NCBI RefSeq assembly: GCF_000365425.1
Contig: NZ_AQOV01000001.1
Span: 3,100,001-3,164,000 of the forward strand
DNA from: Methylomonas sp. MK1
GTDB taxonomy: Bacteria > Pseudomonadota > Gammaproteobacteria > Methylococcales > Methylomonadaceae
Direction of reading: 5' to 3'
DNA length: 64,000 bases
The notes below the pieces were generated by a model, which was not told the DNA's origin, did not search any database, and saw only the letters and a program-made list of their open reading frames with translations. Positions 37,601 to 46,310 of the stretch are shown here, one piece after another. The first letter of the stretch is position 1; every line of letters starts with the position of its first letter. A program made the translations under genes and the position numbers.

Positions 37601-38415
37601 TAACCGCTGACTTGGTAAGGCATGGAGTCACGCCATTGGCTCCAGATCCGCATATCGCCCGAGCCGGATTCCAAATGCAAGCCCAGCGGTAAATCCTCGA
37701 TCAGCCAAGCCGGCCCTTGCAGATTGCTGCCTTCCACATAAATTTGACCGTTAATCGCGTTGGCCTGGAAAATATTGCCGTTAAGCCGCGCGGAAATGCG
37801 CAAGCTATCGCCGTATTGCTCGGGCAGGCTGCTGAGCAGATGGATCTCGTGGCTTTGATCGAGATAGTGGTTTTTGATCAGCAAATCGAAGTGTTCGACA
37901 GTCACCGGCGGTCGATGCCGCTTCAGATCCTGCCAGGTCACCTGGCTTTGCAGAATCTCGTATTTGCCCCCCTGTAACAGCCATAGCGGTTGCTCGTCGC
38001 TACTTTGCAGGCCTTTGATACTGAGGCTACCGTCCTCGTTACGCAGAATATCCAGTTTGGCGCCCACCAGCGTCACCCAACTGGCGGCCATGGGGTCCTG
38101 GGTGAATAACCATTCCAGTAAATCGATGCCGATCCGCACTTCTTGCAGGCGGATAGCGGGCTTCGCGCCGGCTTCGCTGCCTTCGATAGCGATTTCCCGC
38201 AGCAAGAATTCCGGGCTGAAGCCGCGCATATTCGCGCCCAGTTTACCGATATGTAGCGGAATACCGGTGGTATCGCGGACTTTTTGTTCGAGTGCGCTAC
38301 GGTAATCGGCAATATCGATCAAAAAAACCCGTACCGCGCTCAAGACGAGGGCTATCGCGATCAGTGACCAGAACAGCAGGTGTCGGGTGGCCCGGGTGAC
38401 GTGGTGAATAACCAA
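34612..38415 (-). CDS. yhdP: YhdP family AsmA-like protein
   Basis: A 1267-residue giant with one N-terminal membrane helix (about residues 12-33) and the rest a long beta-strand-rich periplasmic part (DUF3971 then the AsmA_2 C-terminal region with GGIASIITQVVTDDYKEGYFFGSQYKLAGPWGN). AsmA-like proteins such as YhdP, TamB and YdbH bridge the periplasm and help carry phospholipids to the outer membrane. The start is a TTG at 38415 behind AGGCGG. It lies 9 bp after rng in the same direction. Confidence 0.93.
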   Translation of the reverse strand: MVIHHVTRATRHLLFWSLIAIALVLSAVRVFLIDIADYRSALEQKVRDTTGIPLHIGKLGANMRGFSPEFLLREIAIEGSEAGAKPAIRLQEVRIGIDLLEWLFTQDPMAASWVTLVGAKLDILRNEDGSLSIKGLQSSDEQPLWLLQGGKYEILQSQVTWQDLKRHRPPVTVEHFDLLIKNHYLDQSHEIHLLSSLPEQYGDSLRISARLNGNIFQANAINGQIYVEGSNLQGPAWLIEDLPLGLHLESGSGDMRIWSQWRDSMPYQVSGYLQGQQIKLSRQQGKPLQLDTFEGNLAWTEQNGRQRWSAYDVNVFANHQRWRDGEVYLQQDAQGNLSGVIKQLNLQALMHLIPPFLPAEQTDWAKWLKLNPQGNLQDLAFYFDGNQQRYALNGRFSQLGNDAQGDLPQIQALSGSIIAGDQGGQLIFDSMNAKFNAPQMFRSSLDVPRLQGRIDWRQTDTDWQISSENLQLDSAAFHTQTNLQLSVPKNNDSAVIDMRTRFGNFKDISNVPQYLPAKIMGKDAVAWLDDAFIGGHIDKGEMLLNGKLADFPFSNGPGRFEVVFAIDDGEIQFNALWPHLRGVHADVQFLGADLKVAINGGRSENVDINQAVVSIPDLANSDYVYVLGQVQSKLPHSLQYLQKTPLRAKIDPLAKVLAPDGNTQVDLDLKIAYYETLPTTVKVDAHLDKARLLVKPVDLAVNDISGVLRFTEDRVSSNRLEGSTLGYPIHAVLQSDASATQILIDGTTDINRLEKQFSFLKNQVADGSFNYQTVLTLPYDAARPSTLNISSNLQGVTINTQDALAKSADQEQALNLQFTLESSSAYLPLKVAYGKELNAALLIDGKQNQLHSGHIVFGQEQADFFEPAGLKLQIRQPQFKLSDALAAFSDTETQQRLPALKEVMLDTEQLIWQGQNIGALKCRLQHLNQAWQATLDSPMARGKLILPDQRGGANVIKLQMDYLNLSAMDGLNFDAAEEVVTDLPLIDIDSKQLLWRGVDLGSLKLHTERLINGIHFKHVQLASVAGTIDFSADWIKLVGGSSTQLTGKLNMNGFGLFLSQLGFTDDLRGTHAEINFNGGWHGAPQQFATANLTGQMQLKFSDGRISSIEPGFGRLLGLIAMEQWAKRLSLDFTDVYRQGLAFDQITGDFKISNGLAYTDNLLIDAVSAKLSIAGTADLVKKTMDHRVAVVPKSSGAVPIAGTIVGGIASIITQVVTDDYKEGYFFGSQYKLAGPWGNVEVTPLHDQDGLVQKAWRGLTGGWLESLSK

Positions 38416-38424
38416 AATAGCCGC

Positions 38425-39882
38425 CTATAACAACACCACGTCGTAGTGCTCCTGATTGTATTCGGCTTCAGCGCGGATTTTGATGCCGACTTTCAAGAAC
38501 ATTTCCAGCTCCGCCAGCATATCGGCTTCTTCGTCGAGCAACATCTCCACGACTTGCTCGGACGCCAATACCAAGATTTGTTGGACATTGTATTGCCTGA
38601 CCACGCGAATAATTTCCCGAAATATCTCCAGGCAGATCGATTCCGGGGTTTTCAATACGCCGCGGCCACCGCAAGTCGAGCAAGGTTCGCAGAGGATGTG
38701 TTCCAGACTCTCGCGGGTGCGTTTGCGGGTCATTTCCACCAGGCCCAGTGCCGACACCTCGGTGATTTTGGTCTTGGCGTGGTCCTTGTCCAGATTGCGC
38801 TGTAGCGCGGTCAACACCTGCTTTTTGTGATCCTCGCTTTGCATATCGATGAAATCGATAATGATGATACCGCCCAAATTGCGCAGCCGCAGCTGGCGGG
38901 AAATGGTCTGGGCCGCTTCCAGATTGGTCTTGAAGATGGTTTCTTCCAGATTGCGGCCGCCGACGTAGCCGCCGGTATTGACGTCCACCGTGGTCATCGA
39001 TTCGGTTTGATCGAACACCAAATGGCCGCCGGATTTGAGCTTGACCTTGCGGTCCAGCGCCTTGCTGATTTCGTCTTCGACATTGTATATATCGAACACC
39101 GGCCGTTCGCCGGAATAATGTTCGATCACCGAGACGATTTCCGGGACGAAAGTTTCGGCAAACTCGACCAGCCTTAGAAAGGTTTCCTTGGAATCGACAC
39201 GGATTTTTTCGATACCGTCTTTGTATAAATCCCGCAAGGTGCGAATGCTGAGCGGCAGGTCTTCGTGGATCAAGGTTTTTACCTTGGCTTTGCTGCTTTT
39301 TTCCAGGATGGATTCCCAGAGTTTGTGCAAAAAAGTCATGTCGGAATACAAAATCACATCTTCCACGCATTCGGCGGCCGTGCGGGCGATAAAGCCGCCA
39401 GGCACCTGGTGCTTCAGCTGATAGGCTTCGATGCAAGCCCGCAAGCGGGTGCGCTCGGATTCGCATTCGATGCGCTGCGAGACGCCGGAGTTGCCGGCAT
39501 AGGGCATGTAAACCTGATAGCGGGAGGGGATGGAAATGTCGGTGGTCAGCCGCGCGCCCTTGTTGCCGAGCGGGTCTTTGGTGACTTGTACCACCAGTTT
39601 TTGGCCTTCCTTTAGATAGTGCTCGATATTTTCCGAGGCTTTTTCGGCCAGTTCCTTACTACTGAAATCGGATAAATGTAAAAACGCGGCTTTTTCCAAA
39701 CCAATATCGACAAAGGCCGCCTGCATGCCGGGCAAAACCCGACATACCTCGCCTTTGTAGATGTTGCCGACCAAGCCTTTTTGCCGGACCCGCTCGATAA
39801 TCAGTTCTTGCAGTACGCCGTTTTCAATCACCGCCACCCGGGTTTCCGGCGGCGTGACGTTGATTAATATTTCTTCGCTCAT
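38425..39882 (-). CDS. rng: Ribonuclease G
   Basis: A 485-residue RNase E/G-family protein without the degradosome tail, so RNase G. S1 domain near residues 38-120, catalytic Asp in IIIIDFIDMQ (about 302-311), Zn-link CEPCSTCGGRG (about 402-412). It processes the 5' end of 16S rRNA and takes part in mRNA decay. It overlaps maf by 4 bp (ATGA), the same order as rng-yhdE in E. coli. Confidence 0.96.
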   Translation of the reverse strand: MSEEILINVTPPETRVAVIENGVLQELIIERVRQKGLVGNIYKGEVCRVLPGMQAAFVDIGLEKAAFLHLSDFSSKELAEKASENIEHYLKEGQKLVVQVTKDPLGNKGARLTTDISIPSRYQVYMPYAGNSGVSQRIECESERTRLRACIEAYQLKHQVPGGFIARTAAECVEDVILYSDMTFLHKLWESILEKSSKAKVKTLIHEDLPLSIRTLRDLYKDGIEKIRVDSKETFLRLVEFAETFVPEIVSVIEHYSGERPVFDIYNVEDEISKALDRKVKLKSGGHLVFDQTESMTTVDVNTGGYVGGRNLEETIFKTNLEAAQTISRQLRLRNLGGIIIIDFIDMQSEDHKKQVLTALQRNLDKDHAKTKITEVSALGLVEMTRKRTRESLEHILCEPCSTCGGRGVLKTPESICLEIFREIIRVVRQYNVQQILVLASEQVVEMLLDEEADMLAELEMFLKVGIKIRAEAEYNQEHYDVVLL

Positions 39883-40454
39883 TGAATAATGTCTATGCCT
39901 GCTAGGCTTAATAATTGCGCGGTTTCGAATAGCGGTAAGCCCATCACGCCGGAAAAACTGCCGGTGATCGATTCGATAAACACGCTGGCCAAGCCTTGAA
40001 TTGCATAGGCTCCAGCCTTGTCGTGAGGTTCCTCAGTCTGCCAATAGGCGACGATTTCCTGGTGGCTCAAGGGTCGGAAACGCACTTCGCTGACGCTAAG
40101 CGCCTGCCAGTGTTGCTCACCGCGTAAGGATACCGCGCTATACACTTGATGCTTGCGTCCCGACAAATGACTGAGCATTTCAATGGCGTGCTGCAAATCC
40201 TCGGGTTTACCCAGGATACGGCCGTCACAAATCACGCTGGTATCCGCAGCCAGTACCGGTAAATCGGTAGCGGCCGTTGCCAGACAGAGTGCGGATTTTT
40301 CCGCGGCTACCCGCTCGACGTAAGCAGCGGGCGCTTCGCCCGGCCAAGGCGTTTCGTCAATATCGACCGCCATGATACTGTGACGGATGCCGATTTGCTT
40401 GAGCAATTCGCTACGGCGCGGTGAGGCGGACGCCAGGATCAGTTGTGGGTGCAT
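39879..40454 (-). CDS. maf: Maf/YhdE nucleoside triphosphate pyrophosphatase
   Basis: A 191-residue Maf protein with ILASASPRRSELLKQIGI, LAADTSVICDGRILGKP and the EEPHDKAGAYAIQG block. YhdE-type Maf hydrolyses dTTP/UTP and modified pyrimidine nucleotides. Four bases separate it from rlmH, and its stop overlaps rng. Confidence 0.94.
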   Translation of the reverse strand: MHPQLILASASPRRSELLKQIGIRHSIMAVDIDETPWPGEAPAAYVERVAAEKSALCLATAATDLPVLAADTSVICDGRILGKPEDLQHAIEMLSHLSGRKHQVYSAVSLRGEQHWQALSVSEVRFRPLSHQEIVAYWQTEEPHDKAGAYAIQGLASVFIESITGSFSGVMGLPLFETAQLLSLAGIDIIQ

Positions 40455-40458
40455 GCGC

Positions 40459-40923
40459 TTAACGATGGTAAGGGTGGTTATTCAACAGACTCCAGGCCCG
40501 GTAGATTTGTTCAGCGACAATCACTCGAACCAAAGGATGCGGAAAAGTCAGCGGCGATAAACTCCAGGATTCCTGCGCCAGATCGCGCACTTGCTGAGAC
40601 AAACCTTCCGGTCCGCCTATCATCAGCGCAACCGGCTGACCGTTGCCCAGCCAGCGTTGCAGGGCTTGCGCCAGATTCGGCGTGGTCCAGGGTTTGCCGG
40701 GAATATCCAGCGTCACCACGTGAGCCCGGCCCGGCAATGCCGCTATCATGCGTTCTCCTTCATCCTTGGTTATCCGGGCAATGTCGCCGCTGCGGCGTTT
40801 GTCCGGGGCGATTTCCTTTAACAGCAACTCGCATTCGCGCGGTAGCCGCTTGGCATATTCATTATAACCTTGCTGTACCCAGTCCGGCATTTTGTTGCCA
40901 ACGGCGATCATGTGTATTTGCAT
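40459..40923 (-). CDS. rlmH: 23S rRNA pseudouridine-1915 N3-methyltransferase
   Basis: A 154-residue SPOUT enzyme of standard length. MQIHMIAVGNKMPDWVQQGY at the start, knot motif LMIGGPEGLSQQV and the end HPLVRVIVAEQIYRAWSLLNNHPYHR are diagnostic. It opens the rlmH-maf-rng-yhdP block; rsfS/nadD, its frequent partners, are absent. The region upstream (40924-41166) separates it from the divergent NuoM-like gene. Confidence 0.96.
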   Translation of the reverse strand: MQIHMIAVGNKMPDWVQQGYNEYAKRLPRECELLLKEIAPDKRRSGDIARITKDEGERMIAALPGRAHVVTLDIPGKPWTTPNLAQALQRWLGNGQPVALMIGGPEGLSQQVRDLAQESWSLSPLTFPHPLVRVIVAEQIYRAWSLLNNHPYHR

Positions 40924-41166
40924 AGCGCTTAAAAGCTTTGTCCTTGCGGTAAACCTGGATGAATAAACCGGGTGGCATTCATGGGCTTAGCCCTTGCTCA
41001 GTAACATGACGAATTGAACCCCGAAATCCCGTTATTTTTGATGCGCGTAGGGTACACGAAGCTTTTGGCTTTGCGAAATCGACGCTACGGTCGATGGAGC
41101 GAGGCCCTGTATTTAGCGATGGTTTATTTAAACCAATTTTTTGCCGGATTGGCTTTTTTCAACCAA

Positions 41167-42681
41167 ATGTCGTTAGAATGTTTGCTGTATTGGACTTTGA
41201 CGATAACAATGGTGATGCTAAGCGCGCTGTTATGGACCCCGGCGCTGGGGGCAATATTGCTGGTACTGGTCTCCGGCCAGAACAGCCGATTGATCAGAAT
41301 TGTAGCGAATCTATTCAGCCTGGCGGCTTTGCTGATGGCTTGTTTGCTATTGGCCCAGTTCGACGTCAGCGACACCGCGTTGCAGTTCAGCGAGTTTTAC
41401 CCTCTGAACCCCAAACTCGGCAGCGCATACGCACTGGGCGTGGACGGCCTGTCGATGCCGATGCTGGTGCTGGCTACTCTGTTAACTTGTATTTCCCTGT
41501 TGGCTTCCTTCTCCCTGTCCGATAGCATCAAGGGCTATCACATCTCCATTCTGTTGTTGGAATTCGGCATGCTCGGCGTGTTTATGGCACAAGACTGGGC
41601 GCTATTTTACATCTTCTGGGAAGTGACCTTAATCCCGCTGTTTTTCCTGATCGACCGCTGGGGCGGTAAGCGCCGTCACGCCGCCAGCCTGAATTTTGTG
41701 CTGTACACAATGGGCGGGTCGGTGTTCATGCTGCTGAGTTTACTGGCGATCAGTCAATACGATTTGGAAAACCAGGGTTCCCTAATGGCATCCATGGGCC
41801 AAGCCGCGCAAAACATGCCGGTGGTCGAGCAAGTCCTGGTGCTGCTGGGTTTCCTGATCGGTTTTGGCGTAAAAATGCCGATCTTTCCCTTGCATGGCTG
41901 GTTGCCGCTGGCTCACGTCGAAGCACCCAGCCCGATCAGTATCTTGTTGTCCGGTATCCTGCTGAAAATGGGAGCCTATGGCTTATTGCGCTGCGTGGTG
42001 ATGTTGCCGGTTGCCGCCAAACTCATCCAGCCCTTGCTGGTATTTCTAGCGCTGTTCGGCATGATTTACGGCGGCTTGCTGGCCTGGCGGCAGCGCGATT
42101 TGAAAGCCATGGTGGCTTATTCGTCGCTGAGTCATATGGGCGTCGTCTTACTCGGTATCGCCGCACTGAATCAAACCGGCTTCACCGGCGCGATATTGCA
42201 AATGACCGCCCACGGCCTGATTGCCGGCGCATTGTTTCTATTGGTGGGCCTGCTTTACGAACGCACACATACCCGCAACATCCAGGATTACAGTTCGCTG
42301 GTACAAGTCATGCCGCGCTTCGCCACCTTGACCACCTTGACCTTGCTGGCGGCGATGGGCCTGCCCGGCTCAGTGGGTTTTATCGCCGAACTGCACACGC
42401 TAATCGGCGGCTTTCAGCAATGGGGCGGTTTGATGGTGTTTTTTAGTTTGAGCATCTTGATCAGCGCCGCCTATGCCATGCGCACCATCGGCTTGCTATT
42501 TACCGGGCCGGTGAAACCGCAGATGCGCGACATCGCCGATTTGAAATCGCTGGAATTGATGGCCTCAGGAGTGTTGGTAGGCGGGATTGTGTTGTTTGGT
42601 TTGTTGCCGGCGCCTTTGATTGATTTGTCTACTGCGACAGTAGGGAAGATGTTGGCGGTGATGGGGGAGAGGTTGCCGTGA
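41167..42681 (+). CDS. NuoM-like proton-channel subunit, first of four
   Basis: A 504-residue antiporter-type (PF00361) membrane protein when started at the ATG at 41167; the frame is open back to a TTG at 41014, but that stretch does not look like NuoM and would give 555 residues. The key charges are all present: Glu in FYIFWEVTLIP, Lys in FGVKMPIFPLHGWLP, Lys in LLKMGAYGLLR and Glu in VGFIAELHTLIGG. By these it should conduct protons. No other complex I genes (nuoA-K) accompany it; the next gene is dabA after a 423-bp structured gap. I infer a part in an inorganic-carbon pump rather than in respiration. Confidence 0.85.
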   Translation: MSLECLLYWTLTITMVMLSALLWTPALGAILLVLVSGQNSRLIRIVANLFSLAALLMACLLLAQFDVSDTALQFSEFYPLNPKLGSAYALGVDGLSMPMLVLATLLTCISLLASFSLSDSIKGYHISILLLEFGMLGVFMAQDWALFYIFWEVTLIPLFFLIDRWGGKRRHAASLNFVLYTMGGSVFMLLSLLAISQYDLENQGSLMASMGQAAQNMPVVEQVLVLLGFLIGFGVKMPIFPLHGWLPLAHVEAPSPISILLSGILLKMGAYGLLRCVVMLPVAAKLIQPLLVFLALFGMIYGGLLAWRQRDLKAMVAYSSLSHMGVVLLGIAALNQTGFTGAILQMTAHGLIAGALFLLVGLLYERTHTRNIQDYSSLVQVMPRFATLTTLTLLAAMGLPGSVGFIAELHTLIGGFQQWGGLMVFFSLSILISAAYAMRTIGLLFTGPVKPQMRDIADLKSLELMASGVLVGGIVLFGLLPAPLIDLSTATVGKMLAVMGERLP

Positions 42682-43110
42682 TGTTGTTTTTTATCGACCT
42701 TTCTTCATCTTCAGTAATGCGTCGCTATCGCGACAGGTTTTTAAAGTCGGTTCTCGCACCGACAGGCGAGATACTTTCGCTACGAAAACCATCCGTGGTT
42801 TTCGCCCTTCGGGCCAGCCTACCAGCTGTTCAAATTCGTTCCAGACGAATTTGTGCTTGTCCAAAGAAAAGTATCCAAAAGAAAAGACACCCGGATGCCG
42901 CTTTTATCCTGCGCTCCTCGCTTTTGAACGGGGTTGCCGAAAGGGGCTTCCTGCCCCTTCGGCAACGTGCGGCATCCATGCCGCACCCCTGCGGGCTGAT
43001 CCGTTCAAAAGCTCCGGTGCTCGGCGCGGCATGCGGGGTAAAAACCCTTACCAACTTAAGAGACAACGTTTATCGTCCGGTGTGTCAATGAATATGGAAT
43101 TGATTTGATC
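42682..43110. repeat. Palindrome-dense non-coding element between NuoM-like gene and dabA
   Basis: Several perfect inverted repeats follow each other: GTCGC/GCGAC (42721-42734), GTCGGT/ACCGAC (42746-42763), CGAAAACCA/TGGTTTTCG (42783-42804), CAAATTCGT/ACGAATTTG (42831-42853), a near-perfect 14-bp stem with one bulged base (42933-42966) and GTGCGGCAT/ATGCCGCAC (42967-42986). The last two lie inside an outer 12-bp stem GCTTTTGAACGG/CCGTTCAAAAGC (42920-42931 with 43001-43012). Open frames here in both directions are rich in Pro, Arg and Cys and look non-coding. This resembles a dispersed repeat (REP/MITE-like) that folds strongly as RNA. It holds no gene I can support. Confidence 0.7.
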
Positions 43111-46100
43111 ATGCAAGATTCCTTACCGAATATCGCCTCGCCGCGCGACACAATCCTTGATGCAATCCATCACCTGGATCATGTGTTGCCGGGGCAAGCA
43201 CCGATTCACGATTTCGTCCATCACAATACCTTGCATGGCTTTCAACATTTGCCGTTCGAGCAAGCGCTCTCGGAATTTACCCAGCTAACCGGCATCAGTT
43301 GTTATCTGTCCGCCGCACAGTTTCGGGAGTTTTATGCGCAAGGCCGGATAGGCGATGAAGATATTGATGCCGCGTTGGCCCAGCAATTTGGGGATGCGCT
43401 GGAGACTGAGATTTGCAAGGTCAATGGCAAACCCGTTACTCAGCAAATGCTTTACCGGCTGGCCTTGCTGCACGATTTGCAGGCGCTGACGCCCGCGCAA
43501 TTCGATTGGCAGGTGCGAGAACTCGGTGTGTTGGATAAGCCGGCCGCCGCTGGCGAAACGGCTCGTGAATTGTGGGATGCATTGCTCGCCAAGCTGGAGC
43601 TGCAAACGCCGGATTTACATCCGGAAGATTTGCTGGATTTGTCCGCCGAGCAGATCCGGCAATGGCTGCCGGACATAGCAGATGCCGGCGCGGAGCAGCA
43701 GATGCGCCAATACGGCATGGAGAGCCTGACAAATCTGTTTGCGCAGGTCGGCGATAGTTTAACCTTACGCGGCTTACTATTGGCATTAACCGGCAAGGAT
43801 ATTCTCGACTCGGTGCGGCCAACGTTAATTCGCTTATGCGCCTCTTTGCTGGACGAAGGTTTGGCGGCCTGGCGTTTACCCAAGCGGGAAGAGCTGGGTC
43901 TGTATGAAGCCTGGCGCGAGAGTTTGATCTACGATGCGCAACCGGTTTTTCAGGAACTGAACGATTGGCAAGCGATTACGGCGGCACTCCCGGCCGATGC
44001 CATCGACGCCATCGCACAGCAGTTGACGGCGCTGACTGTCCCCGAGCAACGCTGGGCAGGCTATTTGCAAAGACTGGCCTTGGAATTACCGGGATGGTCC
44101 GGCTTGATCAACTGGCGTCAGACCCACCCCAATTATCAAGCAGACGACGACACCAAGCCCTTATTGGCGGATTACTTGGCGATACGCTTGACCTTGGACC
44201 GACTTTACGCGGAACAGCTATGCAAACAATGGCATTGCGAGGCACAACTAGACCGGTTACGCGGCTATTTTTCGAAAAATCTGGCGGAGTTTTCGGTCAG
44301 GCAAGCCTTGTTTCAAGGCCAATTGCCTGAGTATCTGGCACTGGCAGCGCAGTCTTTGCTTAACGACGCGGCGCGGGACAAACAGGCTTGGCAGACCTTG
44401 GCCGAACGGATTTGGACCTGGCAACTTAGCCCGCTGGCTCCCTCAGCCCTCAGTATTTATAACCAGGGTTGGCGGCTGTTTCGCCTTTGCCAATTGCTTG
44501 GGTTAACCGCCAGTGACGTGCAGCGTTCAGAGCCGGCGCCGCTGCTGGAATGCTTGGCCGTCATCGACACTTTCAGCGAGGCTGATCGCAGCACTATTTG
44601 GCTGAACGCCTACGAACGCCACTATCAACAAGCGCTGCTGCAAGCCCTGCACGCCAATCATAATCGCGGGCGCTGGGCGCAACGAGACAGCCGCCCCGCA
44701 GCGCAAATCGTGTTTTGCATGGATGACCGCGAGGAAGGCATCCGCCGCCATTTGGAGGAACTCAATCCGGCCATCGAGACGCTGGGCGCCGCCGGATTTT
44801 TCGGGGTGCCGATGAATTATCAAGGACTGGACGACAGCAAATTGACGGCCTTGTGTCCGGTGGTGGTGGTGCCGGCGCATAATGTTCAAGAATGCAGTCA
44901 ACCAGGCCAGGAAAAAGCCATGGCTCGCCACCGGCAAGGCCGTAATCTGAAACAACGGCTTGCCAATCTGCTCCATCATGGTTTGCGCCGCGATGCGCTG
45001 TTGGCGTATCCGATGATCAATGCCATGGCGCCGTTTACCTTGCTCGGTTTGCTGGCGAAAAGCTTCATTCCGCAAACTCAGCATCAGCTGTTGGCTGCGA
45101 CGGCAAAATCGATGGCGCCTGACGTGGTCTCGCAATTGAATTTTACCGCTGCCGATGATTCGATTCCGGCCACACCGCAACAGCCGCGCCTGGGTTTTAC
45201 CGACCAGGAACAAGCCGACCGGATCGCCGGATTTTTGCGCAATACCGGCCTGACCTACGGTTTTGCCGAATTGGTGGTGCTAATGGGCCATGGCTCGATG
45301 AGCCAAAACAATCCGCATTTATCCGCTTACGATTGCGGTGCCTGTAGTGGGCGGCACGGCGGACCGAACGCCCGGCTGTTCGCGGCGATGGCCAATCGCC
45401 CTGAGGTGCGGCAGTTGCTAGCTGACAGAGGTATTAAGATACCGGACGATACTTGGTTTATCGGCGCAGAGCACAACACCTGCGACGAAGACATCACGTG
45501 GTACGACAGCGCTACCGTGCCGACCGAGCGACGAGCGGCTTTCAACAAATTCGTGCAGCAGATGCAACACGCGCAGCGTATGTCTGCTCACGAGCGTTGC
45601 CGGCGTCTGGCTTCCGCACCGCGCCGGCCAGAACCGCAGCGGGCTTTACGACATTTTCTGGAGCGCGCTACCGACTTTTCCCAGGCTCGCCCGGAGTTAG
45701 GGCATGCCACCAACGCTGCCGCATTGGTCGGCAGACGCTCGTTGACGCAAGGCGCGTTTTTCGACCGCCGCCTGTTTTTGATTTCCTACGATCCCAGCCA
45801 GGACCCGGAAGGTGCAGTTTTAGAGGGCATCTTGCTGGCGGTCGGTCCGGTCGGTGCCGGTATCAATCTGGAATATTATTTTTCCACCGTGAATAACGAG
45901 CGGCTGGGTTGCGGTTCGAAAGTGCCGCACAATCTGACGGGCTTTTGCGCGGTGATGGAAGGCGCCGGCAGCGACCTGCGCACCGGTTTGCCGCGACAAA
46001 TGATTGAGATTCACGAGGCCATGCGCTTACAAATCATCGTCGAGGCCAAAACCTCGGTGCTGGAACAAATTTATGGCCGGCAGGAAAGCTTGCGGGAATT

Positions 46101-46308
46101 GATCGGTGGCGGCTGGGTGCATTTAAGCGCTAAAGATCCGGATAGCGGCGAGATATTTGTGTTTCAGCGCGGTGTTGGATTTGTAAGTTGGCAGCCTAGC
46201 GACATCCAGCTGCCGTTACGGGACAACTCACCGGATTGTTATCGCGAGGAAACCCTGCCGGTGGCGCCGATGCTGATCAAACAGCCCGAGTTCATGGGAG
46301 TTGTCTGA
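43111..46308 (+). CDS. dabA: DabA (DUF2309), inorganic-carbon transporter subunit
   Basis: A protein of about 1065 residues, larger than the roughly 800-residue DabA of Halothiobacillus. The start is the ATG at 43111 (a TTG two codons earlier is in frame). It opens with FVHHNTLHGFQHLPFEQAL, typical of DUF2309. The beta-carbonic-anhydrase-like zinc site is intact: C536 and D538 with R540 in FCMDDREEGIRRH, H727 in LMGHGSMSQNN and C742 in YDCGACSGRHGG, 15 residues after the His, as in characterised DabA. DabA with a NuoL-like DabB is known to take up CO2/bicarbonate energised by ion motive force. The NuoL-like gene starts 2 bp downstream. Residues are seen; transport is inferred from the family. 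Confidence 0.9.
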   Translation: MQDSLPNIASPRDTILDAIHHLDHVLPGQAPIHDFVHHNTLHGFQHLPFEQALSEFTQLTGISCYLSAAQFREFYAQGRIGDEDIDAALAQQFGDALETEICKVNGKPVTQQMLYRLALLHDLQALTPAQFDWQVRELGVLDKPAAAGETARELWDALLAKLELQTPDLHPEDLLDLSAEQIRQWLPDIADAGAEQQMRQYGMESLTNLFAQVGDSLTLRGLLLALTGKDILDSVRPTLIRLCASLLDEGLAAWRLPKREELGLYEAWRESLIYDAQPVFQELNDWQAITAALPADAIDAIAQQLTALTVPEQRWAGYLQRLALELPGWSGLINWRQTHPNYQADDDTKPLLADYLAIRLTLDRLYAEQLCKQWHCEAQLDRLRGYFSKNLAEFSVRQALFQGQLPEYLALAAQSLLNDAARDKQAWQTLAERIWTWQLSPLAPSALSIYNQGWRLFRLCQLLGLTASDVQRSEPAPLLECLAVIDTFSEADRSTIWLNAYERHYQQALLQALHANHNRGRWAQRDSRPAAQIVFCMDDREEGIRRHLEELNPAIETLGAAGFFGVPMNYQGLDDSKLTALCPVVVVPAHNVQECSQPGQEKAMARHRQGRNLKQRLANLLHHGLRRDALLAYPMINAMAPFTLLGLLAKSFIPQTQHQLLAATAKSMAPDVVSQLNFTAADDSIPATPQQPRLGFTDQEQADRIAGFLRNTGLTYGFAELVVLMGHGSMSQNNPHLSAYDCGACSGRHGGPNARLFAAMANRPEVRQLLADRGIKIPDDTWFIGAEHNTCDEDITWYDSATVPTERRAAFNKFVQQMQHAQRMSAHERCRRLASAPRRPEPQRALRHFLERATDFSQARPELGHATNAAALVGRRSLTQGAFFDRRLFLISYDPSQDPEGAVLEGILLAVGPVGAGINLEYYFSTVNNERLGCGSKVPHNLTGFCAVMEGAGSDLRTGLPRQMIEIHEAMRLQIIVEAKTSVLEQIYGRQESLRELIGGGWVHLSAKDPDSGEIFVFQRGVGFVSWQPSDIQLPLRDNSPDCYREETLPVAPMLIKQPEFMGVV

Positions 46309-46310
46309 GT

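Noticed and set aside
38468..39466. 332-codon minus-strand frame inside rng
   Set aside because: Out-of-frame shadow of rng with basic low-complexity sequence; rng itself is unambiguous.
41014..41166. Upstream TTG extension of the first NuoM-like gene
   Set aside because: The extra 51 residues do not resemble a NuoM N-terminus and would exceed normal length; the ATG at 41167 gives a standard 504-residue protein.
42678..43108. Two overlapping plus-strand frames of 137 and 85 codons between NuoM-like gene and dabA
   Set aside because: Basic, Pro/Cys-rich sequence from a palindrome-dense repeat, no RBS or domain; typical false frames of a dispersed repeat.
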